Source of the DNA: Oscillospiraceae bacterium
Lineage (GTDB): Bacteria; Bacillota; Clostridia; Oscillospirales; Oscillospiraceae
Length of the DNA: 7,052 nt
Direction of reading: 5' to 3'
NCBI GenBank assembly: GCA_902765975.1
Contig: CACXBO010000088.1
Coordinates: 1 to 7,052, forward strand
Under the pieces are notes generated by a model. It saw only the letters and a program-made list of their open reading frames with translations. It searched no databases and was not told the DNA's origin. Positions 1 to 4,384 of the stretch are shown here, in pieces. The position numbers and the translations under genes were made by a program. Numbering within the stretch: the stretch's first letter is position 1; the number at the start of each line of letters is the position of its first letter.

Positions 1-932
1 GAGAAGAGCTCGCGCTCGTCGTCGCGGGCGTCGAAGTAGTCCACCATGCCGACCTGACCGTCCGCACGCTTGTTGGGTATATAGAGCGGGGCGGTAACTA
101 TTATCTTGTCGTACTCCTCCTCCTTGCCGTTTACGGTGACGTAGACCTTGCCGTCGCGGCGCTCGACCTTGTCGATCCTGCTTCCCAGACGGGCGGGATT
201 CTTAAGGTGGGCGTTGAGCTGCTCCCAGATGTACTGAGTGCCCTCCTTCCAAGTCCAGAGGTTTATTTTGACGAAGTTCATGCAGGTCTGGAAGTCGAGA
301 TACTTAATAACATAGCCCGCGGGTATCTCGTCGAAGTAGCCGTAGCCAAACGAGGTGAACGGGCCGATCCAGATATCCTGGATAAGCTCGACGCCGTTTA
401 TCCTGCAGAACTCGGAGAAGGGCAGGGCGAGATCCTTGAGGTTCGGATTCTCGCCGGAGACCGGCTCGCGCCTGGCGTTCTGCTGGGAGAAGCCCTCGTA
501 GCGACCCTCCGCGACGCCGCGGTGCCCGTTCACGTCGTAGCCCTTGTATTTCGTCTCTAAAAGCTCGCCAAACTTCTTGAGCTGCTTCTTCATTCTGAGC
601 AGTCGGGGTATCTTGAGGATGTTCTTCTTCGGCTCGAAGGGCTCGATGACCTTTCCCTCCGAGTTCTTATAGTTGCGGTTGAGCTTCGGTCCGTCGTGGG
701 TTATGCCGCAGAATTCCTCAACGTCGTGAACGGCGTAGTAAGAGGGCACTCCCATGATAGCGCCCATCTCGTAGCGCCTGCCGTTGTAGTGCGGCGACCA
801 GCACTTGCCGCCGACTCTGTCAAGGCGCTCAAGAATTGTGTAGTTCTCGTATCCCTTCTTTTCGAGATACATTCCGGCGGAAAGTCCGGCAGGACCGCCG
901 CCGACGATACATATCCTGATATTTTTATCCAT
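1..932 (-). CDS. PAI-type FAD-dependent polyunsaturated fatty acid isomerase homologue (partial, C-terminus outside window)
   Basis: The first 310 codons are in the window; the frame runs open off base 1. The start ATG (932-930) follows GGGAGGT at an ideal spacing. Residues 5-17 form the Rossmann strand and GGGPAG dinucleotide loop (11-16), E35 is the likely ribose-binding acid, and RVGGKC (39-44) is the second FAD motif. Beyond the fold, several blocks closely match, from memory, the Cutibacterium acnes PAI isomerase (424 aa, linoleate to 10,12-CLA): RRYEMGAIMGVPSY (52-65), TKYKGYDVNGH (127-137), FTSFGYG (192-198), AGYVIKYLDF (205-214) and LWTW (225-228). PAI residues tied to substrate binding appear retained: R86 (PAI R88), F195 (F168) and F220 (F193). 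Residues about 138-164 form an insertion of some 20 residues that I do not recall in PAI. The family moves double bonds by FAD-mediated hydride transfer in the cytosol. Substrate and product geometry cannot be read from sequence. Another amine-oxidase-fold lipid oxidoreductase is the main alternative. Confidence 0.85.
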   Translation of the reverse strand, partial: MDKNIRICIVGGGPAGLSAGMYLEKKGYENYTILERLDRVGGKCWSPHYNGRRYEMGAIMGVPSYYAVHDVEEFCGITHDGPKLNRNYKNSEGKVIEPFEPKKNILKIPRLLRMKKQLKKFGELLETKYKGYDVNGHRGVAEGRYEGFSQQNARREPVSGENPNLKDLALPFSEFCRINGVELIQDIWIGPFTSFGYGYFDEIPAGYVIKYLDFQTCMNFVKINLWTWKEGTQYIWEQLNAHLKNPARLGSRIDKVERRDGKVYVTVNGKEEEYDKIIVTAPLYIPNKRADGQVGMVDYFDARDDERELF

Positions 933-977
933 TTCGTACCTCCCGAATAATAATATACTTTCTTGCCTTTGTATGAA

Positions 978-1006
978 ATTATACACCACTTGCGGGAATT
1001 TTGCAC
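978..1006 (-). promoter_or_regulatory. Predicted promoter of the fatty acid isomerase gene
   Basis: Read on the minus strand there is a perfect -10 hexamer TATAAT (983-978). A weak -35 GTGCAA (1006-1001) lies exactly 17 bp upstream. Transcription would start near 971 and give a leader of roughly 40 nt carrying GGGAGGT just before the ATG at 932. The -10 and spacing are convincing; the -35 matches consensus at only three of six positions, so an activator or AT-rich upstream DNA may help. Confidence 0.6.
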
Positions 1007-1019
1007 TACCTTTTTTAAT
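990..1019 (+). promoter_or_regulatory. Candidate promoter of the ligase-ACP-thioesterase operon
   Basis: On the plus strand TTGCGG (990-995) and TTTAAT (1014-1019) are 18 bp apart. This would start transcription near 1026, with a leader of about 80 nt before the ATG at 1105. An alternative is the extended -10 TGATATACT (1076-1084), which has no good -35. The candidate overlaps the minus-strand promoter, so the two could not be occupied by polymerase together. Neither plus-strand candidate is strong. Confidence 0.3.
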
Positions 1020-1104
1020 ATATTTTGAATTTTTTGTGGAAAATGCAAAAAGGTCTGTTATTTTCGGAGGATAAATGATATACTGGGGTAGAAGGAGTGA
1101 TACC

Positions 1105-2448
1105 ATGCGCTTTCAAAGCCTTTATCATATGCTCTCCTACTGGGCCTCGGAAAGCGGGCAGGCTCCGGCTCTCGTTTTCGAGGCTGAGGGAGAGAAAAGA
1201 ACGCTTACATACTTTGAGCTGTTCGACGCCGTACAGCGCAGGGCAAACGAGCTTTCGGCAGGCGGCAGGACTTCTCTCGGCATACTTGCCGACGGGAGCC
1301 TTGAATGCGTCGTAACGATAATGTCCTCAATAGTCTCCGGAATGCAGACGGTGCTTCTCGACGAGAACACGCCGGACGCTCTTCTGAAGGGCTATATCGC
1401 CTATACAGACATCGACTGCCTCTGGGCGTCCGATCCGGAGCTTACAGACGAGTTCTCCGCTTACCTCACCTCCGGGGTTAAAAACGGGGGCGGAAAAGTC
1501 CTGTTCTTCACCTCCGGCACAACGAGCCGCTCCAAGGCTGTCGTGCTTACCGACGAGAGCCTTATGAGCTCTGCCTACAACGGCGGCTCGCTTCTCCCCC
1601 TCGCTCCGGGCGACGTGCTTTTATGCCAGCTTCCGCTGAACCACGTTTTCGGTTTCGTCTGCGGTCTTCTCTGGGCTCTGAGCTGCGGCGCGGCGGTAGC
1701 TCTCGGGCGCGGCGCGCGGCACTATCTCGACGACTGCTCATTCTTCGCGCCGACAGCCGTATCGGTCGTGCCTCTGCTGCTCGGCTTCCTTCTGAAGCAC
1801 AGCGTCCTCAACAGGGAGCTGCGGCTCGTTCTCATCGGGGCCGGCGACTGCCCGCATCAGCTCATCGACGCCTGCGCCAGCATGGGGCTTAGCGTCTCCT
1901 TCGGCTACGGGCTTACCGAGACCAGCTCCGGCGTCGCTCTCAGCCTCGGAGACGACCCTTACGCTATGACCGTATGTCCCGACGACGAGATAACGATAGC
2001 GGACGACGGGGAGATACTGATCTCCGCTCCGACCTGCATTATGGAGGGCTATTACAAGATGCCGGACGCAACGCGGGAGGTCGTTCGCGGCGGGATACTC
2101 CACACGGGCGACCTCGGCTTTTTCGACGAACGCGGTCTGCTGCACGTGTCCGGGCGGAAGAAGGAGATGCTCGTTCTCTCCGACGGCACCAAGGTCTTCC
2201 TGCCCGAATATGAGAGCGAGCTTTCCGCCGTTCTCCACGGGCGCGATCTCGCCGTATGCGAGAGGAACGGCTCTCCGGTCCTCGTTATCCGCGGAAGACC
2301 CGGCGAGCGCGAGGCTGTGCTTGCTGCGATAAAGCCGGTAATGGAGCTGAGACCGAGAGGTCAGCAGATAAAGGACGTAATCTTCACCCCGTCGCCGCTC
2401 CCGCGGACCTCGACGGGCAAAATAAAAAGATGGGAGCTTAACCTATGA
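1105..2448 (+). CDS. Adenylate-forming acyl ligase (AMP-dependent synthetase/ligase), probable acyl-ACP ligase
   Basis: A 447-residue ANL-superfamily enzyme that activates a carboxylic acid with ATP to an acyl-adenylate and then passes it to a thiol. Core motifs appear in order: P-loop FTSGTTSRSK (135-144), LPLNHVFGF (176-184), YGLTETSS (268-275), HTGDLG (333-338), the hinge-region GRKKE (350-354) and LPRTSTGKIKR (432-442) with the catalytic lysine K439. It is shorter than typical CoA ligases (500-550 aa), mainly in the N-terminal subdomain. I chose ATG 1105 because AAGGAG lies 7 nt upstream and the protein then opens with the usual family helix (MRFQSLYHMLSYWA). An in-frame ATG at 1075 with GGAGG only 4 nt away would add ten residues. 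The stop overlaps the ACP start, so the discrete ACP is the likely acceptor rather than CoA. A fatty acid substrate is inferred from the neighbouring acyl-ACP thioesterase and PAI homologue. An aryl acid cannot be excluded. Confidence 0.9.
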   Translation: MRFQSLYHMLSYWASESGQAPALVFEAEGEKRTLTYFELFDAVQRRANELSAGGRTSLGILADGSLECVVTIMSSIVSGMQTVLLDENTPDALLKGYIAYTDIDCLWASDPELTDEFSAYLTSGVKNGGGKVLFFTSGTTSRSKAVVLTDESLMSSAYNGGSLLPLAPGDVLLCQLPLNHVFGFVCGLLWALSCGAAVALGRGARHYLDDCSFFAPTAVSVVPLLLGFLLKHSVLNRELRLVLIGAGDCPHQLIDACASMGLSVSFGYGLTETSSGVALSLGDDPYAMTVCPDDEITIADDGEILISAPTCIMEGYYKMPDATREVVRGGILHTGDLGFFDERGLLHVSGRKKEMLVLSDGTKVFLPEYESELSAVLHGRDLAVCERNGSPVLVIRGRPGEREAVLAAIKPVMELRPRGQQIKDVIFTPSPLPRTSTGKIKRWELNL

Positions 2449-2693
2449 CACGACAGGAGATCCTTTCCGCGACTAAGGACGTCATCTACGAATGCGTTCC
2501 CGAGCTTGAGGGACAGGAGCTTTCGGAAGACACGGTCATCAACACCGACACCGCGATTGATTCCATGGGCTTCACCCTCGTCATCTGCCGACTTGAGGCC
2601 AATTTCAACGTCCGCATACCCAATCGCCAGTGGCAGAAGCTCTCCACTCTCGGCGACGTTGTGGACGCCATAGAGAAACGGATGGACAAATGA
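2445..2693 (+). CDS. Acyl carrier protein (discrete, pathway-specific)
   Basis: An 82-residue acidic helical carrier protein. The phosphopantetheine attachment serine is S40 in the AIDSMGF context (37-43), where most ACPs have DSL. Helix II follows (FTLVICRLEANFNVRIP, 43-59), then the final helix from about residue 67 (LGDVVDAIEKRM). Length and serine position are normal for a stand-alone ACP. The start shares ATGA with the ligase stop, and GGGAG lies 8 nt upstream, so translation is probably coupled. A 4'-phosphopantetheinyl transferase from elsewhere must activate it. Its place between a ligase and an acyl-ACP thioesterase suggests it carries one acyl chain between them rather than serving bulk fatty acid synthesis; no KS, KR or other elongation gene is present in the window. 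Confidence 0.9.
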   Translation: MTRQEILSATKDVIYECVPELEGQELSEDTVINTDTAIDSMGFTLVICRLEANFNVRIPNRQWQKLSTLGDVVDAIEKRMDK

Positions 2694-3400
2694 GCGTTTA
2701 CAGGACAAAATACCGCCTTCGCAACGCGGAGGTTGACTTGAACCGCAGGCTGCGCCTCTCGACTATGCTTCGCATGATGCAGGAGGCGTCGATAGCTCAC
2801 ACGGAAGAGCTCGGCGCCGGTCGGGAGAAAACTCTCGATCGCGGTCTTCTCTGGGTCGTCACTCTCCAGGACGCGTGGATAGCGAGGATGCCGGAGTACG
2901 ACGAGGAGGTAACTCTCGAAAGCTGGCCGGGCGACACTCTGCACCTCTTCTTTCCCCGGTACTACAGGCTGCTCGACTCCGACGGGTCGGAGCTCGTCAA
3001 GGCCTCGGCTCTCTGGGCTCTTATGGACTCCGAAACGAGGAAGATGGTCTTTCCGGAGGAAAAGAACGTGGCTGTGCCTTTTGAAAGAACAGGTCTCGAG
3101 CCGCCTCTGCCCCGCGCCCCGAGGCATATCGACACGAGCGCGGAGGCCTTCTTCACCGTGCCCTTCAGCTATACGGACATGAACGGGCATATGAACAACA
3201 CCCGCTACTTTGACCTTATGGAGGACACCCTTCCGTCCTTCCTCCACGATAAGCGGCTCACGCGCATCGGGATAGAGTACAGAGCCGAGGCAAAGCTCGG
3301 CGACTTGCTCACGCTCCGCTGGGGAAACGCAGGGAACGACTGGTATCTCTCCGGCGAGACAGACAGGCAGCTTTTCAAAATGCGTATGACTTACGAATAA
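2690..3400 (+). CDS. FatA/FatB-type acyl-ACP thioesterase
   Basis: A 236-residue protein with the double hot-dog layout of bacterial acyl-ACP thioesterases, which release free fatty acid from acyl-ACP. The first hot-dog opens with the family signature VDLNRRLRLSTMLRMMQE (15-32) and continues through LLWVVTLQDAWIARMP (53-68). The second begins near FSYTDMNGHMNNTRYFD (159-175), which holds the Asp-x-Asn-x-His active-site group (D163, N165, H167) and N169/N170. IEYRAEAKLGD (195-205) is the later conserved strand carrying candidate acidic residues. The ATG at 2690 overlaps the ACP stop by ATGA and has only a weak SD (GGATGG), so it is probably read by coupled translation. The resulting N-terminus, MSVYRTKYRLR, is typical of the family. 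An in-frame ATG at 2630 would lie inside the ACP gene and is unlikely. Chain-length preference cannot be judged from sequence. Confidence 0.9.
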   Translation: MSVYRTKYRLRNAEVDLNRRLRLSTMLRMMQEASIAHTEELGAGREKTLDRGLLWVVTLQDAWIARMPEYDEEVTLESWPGDTLHLFFPRYYRLLDSDGSELVKASALWALMDSETRKMVFPEEKNVAVPFERTGLEPPLPRAPRHIDTSAEAFFTVPFSYTDMNGHMNNTRYFDLMEDTLPSFLHDKRLTRIGIEYRAEAKLGDLLTLRWGNAGNDWYLSGETDRQLFKMRMTYE

Positions 3401-3420
3401 TCAAAGCCAAACGAAAGTAA

Positions 3421-3448
3421 AGGGCTTTCCCGTTTTCGGGGAAGCCCT
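3421..3448. terminator. Convergent terminator hairpin after the thioesterase operon
   Basis: A 12-bp stem with a TTTT loop (AGGGCTTTCCCG / CGGGGAAGCCCT). The single imperfect position is a U·G wobble in the plus-strand RNA but a C·A mismatch in the minus-strand RNA, which favours the plus strand. The plus strand has no U-tract (GAAATCAT follows), whereas the minus strand is followed by TTTACTTTCGTTT. It sits between convergent genes ending at 3400 and 3469 and probably works in both directions. Confidence 0.7.
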
Positions 3449-3468
3449 GAAATCATATCGGCTCAGGC

Positions 3469-4197
3469 TCATATCAGCTTCAGCCAGTCAATCGCGCGCA
3501 GGGTATTGCGGAGCTTTTCAAAGCCTCCCGACTTTTTCTCACCGTTCAGGTAGAGCTTCTTGTTAAGCTCAACCATAACAGAAGAGACTCCGCTGTCTTT
3601 TCCGTAAAAACACATGGGAACGAGGGCTCCGGAAAAGGGCGAGTTTCGTCCCACAGAGTAACCGGCTTTCCGAAAATGCGCTTCAAGCCTTTTGGCTGCT
3701 GATTCCGGCGTGTGGAACGGATCCGTGCCTATGCAGATATCCGGTCTCTCCCCGCCTTCCCCAAGCTCGTAGGGCAAAGCCTCCGGATAGAATGAATGGC
3801 AGTCGATAATGAGGCATTTTCCGAACGCCTCAAGCCTCTGCCTCACTTTCTCCTCAAGCGTTCTGTGATGCGCGTCGTAATACTTTTCAAGTATCTCTTC
3901 TTTTTCGTTCTCTCCGAAGCGTCTCAGCTTCTGAAGTCTGTGACCTTTTTCGTAAACCGCGCCCATTCCCCTCTCCGCCATTATCTCGTCGCTGTCGCGG
4001 CGGAACCGTTCGACGTCGCAGATAAGGCGGCTTACCGGAAAGACGAGGCTCTCGTGCCGTGACGAAAACAGCTCGTCCGTGTACCAGTCTGTCATATACG
4101 AAAGCTCCTCTCCGACGTCAGTCAGAAAGCTTTTTTCATATTCCGGCGGTATGAATACGGATGAATGGGGAACGTGCATAATAACGTGTGAAAACAT
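3469..4197 (-). CDS. N-formylglutamate amidohydrolase family protein, under a SAM-type riboswitch
   Basis: A 242-residue protein of the N-formylglutamate amidohydrolase (FGase/HutG-like) family. The classic member splits N-formyl-L-glutamate to formate and glutamate at the end of histidine breakdown. Family blocks in order are HVPHSS (8-13), DWYTD (37-41), CDVERFRRD (60-68), IIDCHSF (130-136), PDICIGTD (152-159), NSPFSGALVP (185-194) and VMVELNKKLY (207-216). H8, H11, H134 and E210 are candidate metal or catalytic residues. The ATG at 4197 is chosen because TAAGGAGG (4214-4207) lies 9 nt upstream; an ATG at 4221 would place that SD inside the gene. No other histidine-utilisation gene is nearby. 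The leader carries a SAM-I-like aptamer, a terminator and an SD-masking hairpin, which ties expression to S-adenosylmethionine level. The real substrate may therefore belong to methionine, formyl-methionine or one-carbon metabolism. That is inference; the family call is firm. Confidence 0.85.
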   Translation of the reverse strand: MFSHVIMHVPHSSVFIPPEYEKSFLTDVGEELSYMTDWYTDELFSSRHESLVFPVSRLICDVERFRRDSDEIMAERGMGAVYEKGHRLQKLRRFGENEKEEILEKYYDAHHRTLEEKVRQRLEAFGKCLIIDCHSFYPEALPYELGEGGERPDICIGTDPFHTPESAAKRLEAHFRKAGYSVGRNSPFSGALVPMCFYGKDSGVSSVMVELNKKLYLNGEKKSGGFEKLRNTLRAIDWLKLI

Positions 4198-4203
4198 AAA
4201 TAA

Positions 4204-4231
4204 CTGCCTCCTTATTCCCATAAAGAGGCAG
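4204..4231 (-). promoter_or_regulatory. Shine-Dalgarno-sequestering hairpin
   Basis: Directly after the terminator U-tract, minus-strand RNA can form a 12-bp hairpin: CUGCCUCUUUAU (4231-4220) with AUAAGGAGGCAG (4215-4204), loop GGGA, a GNRA-type tetraloop. The 3' strand contains the whole ribosome binding site UAAGGAGG of the amidohydrolase gene. The only imperfect pair is U·G in the minus RNA but a mismatch in the plus RNA. CUCUUUAUGGG within this element (4227-4217) is also complementary for 11 bp, with one U·G, to CCUAUAAAGAG (4354-4344) of the riboswitch P1 region. Release of the SD could thus depend on the ligand-free fold. Confidence 0.7.
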
Positions 4232-4234
4232 AAG

Positions 4235-4262
4235 AAAAGAGCCTATCGCTGCGACAGGCTCT
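4235..4262 (-). terminator. Riboswitch intrinsic terminator (with competing antiterminator)
   Basis: In minus-strand RNA an 11-bp stem (AGAGCCUGUCG 4262-4252 with CGAUAGGCUCU 4248-4238, loop CAG) runs into UUUUCUUC. The one imperfect position is G·U in the minus RNA but A·C in the plus RNA, so the minus strand is the functional one. Its 5' half CCUGUCGC (4258-4251) can instead pair with the P1 3' strand GCGAUAGG (4279-4272) for 8 bp. P1 with terminator is therefore mutually exclusive with the antiterminator, the standard S-box OFF arrangement. The hairpin also ends any readthrough from the csaB-like operon upstream. Confidence 0.85.
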
Positions 4263-4270
4263 CTTTTTAT

Positions 4271-4355
4271 ACCTATCGCTCAAGCATTAGCACCTTACCG
4301 GAAGGCAGGTTGCTGTGCGGTCAAAGGGCTTGTCCCTCGCGCACTCTTTATAGGT
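4271..4355 (-). promoter_or_regulatory. SAM-I-clan (S-box-like) riboswitch aptamer
   Basis: On the minus strand the S-box core is recognisable. P1 is ACCUAU (4355-4350) with AUAGGU (4276-4271), followed by the conserved AAAGAG. P2 is GUGCG (4344-4340) with CGCAC (4319-4315), enclosing GAGGGA, the GGG/CCC hairpin and the UUUGA kink-turn side. CAGCAACC leads into P3 (ACCU 4310-4307 with AGGU 4295-4292), and the signature AAGGUGCUAA follows (4296-4287). The P2 loop CAAG (4332-4329) pairs perfectly with CUUG (4284-4281), where classic S-boxes have CUGG/CCAG: a covaried pseudoknot. The usual P4 stem after the pseudoknot strand is absent, so a SAM-I/IV-like subtype is possible. The ligand is expected to be S-adenosylmethionine; its effect should be to turn the downstream gene off. 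Confidence 0.88.
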
Positions 4356-4384
4356 GAACTATTCTGTTTTGATTTTTGTATCTC

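Noticed and set aside
207..560. Plus-strand open frame opposite the PAI-like gene
   Set aside because: The minus strand translates to a continuous flavoprotein through this region.
1075..1104. Upstream start (ATG 1075) for the ligase
   Set aside because: Its GGAGG is only 4 nt from the ATG and the ten extra residues do not look like the family N-terminus. ATG 1105 has an ideally spaced AAGGAG. It remains possible.
1738..2238. Open frame of 166 codons on the minus strand inside the ligase
   Set aside because: It is antisense to the adenylation core motifs and shows no recognisable protein family.
2486..3247. Open frame of 253 codons on the minus strand opposite the ACP and thioesterase
   Set aside because: The opposite strand holds two recognisable genes joined by an ATGA overlap, and this frame has no motif or ribosome binding site.
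4198..4221. Upstream start (ATG 4221) for the amidohydrolase
   Set aside because: It would place the strong TAAGGAGG and the SD-masking hairpin inside the coding region, and it has no good ribosome site of its own.
4204..4262. Treating the two tandem hairpins as an ordinary double terminator
   Set aside because: Only the first is followed by a U-tract. The second contains the ribosome binding site and is followed directly by the start codon, so it is better read as translational control.
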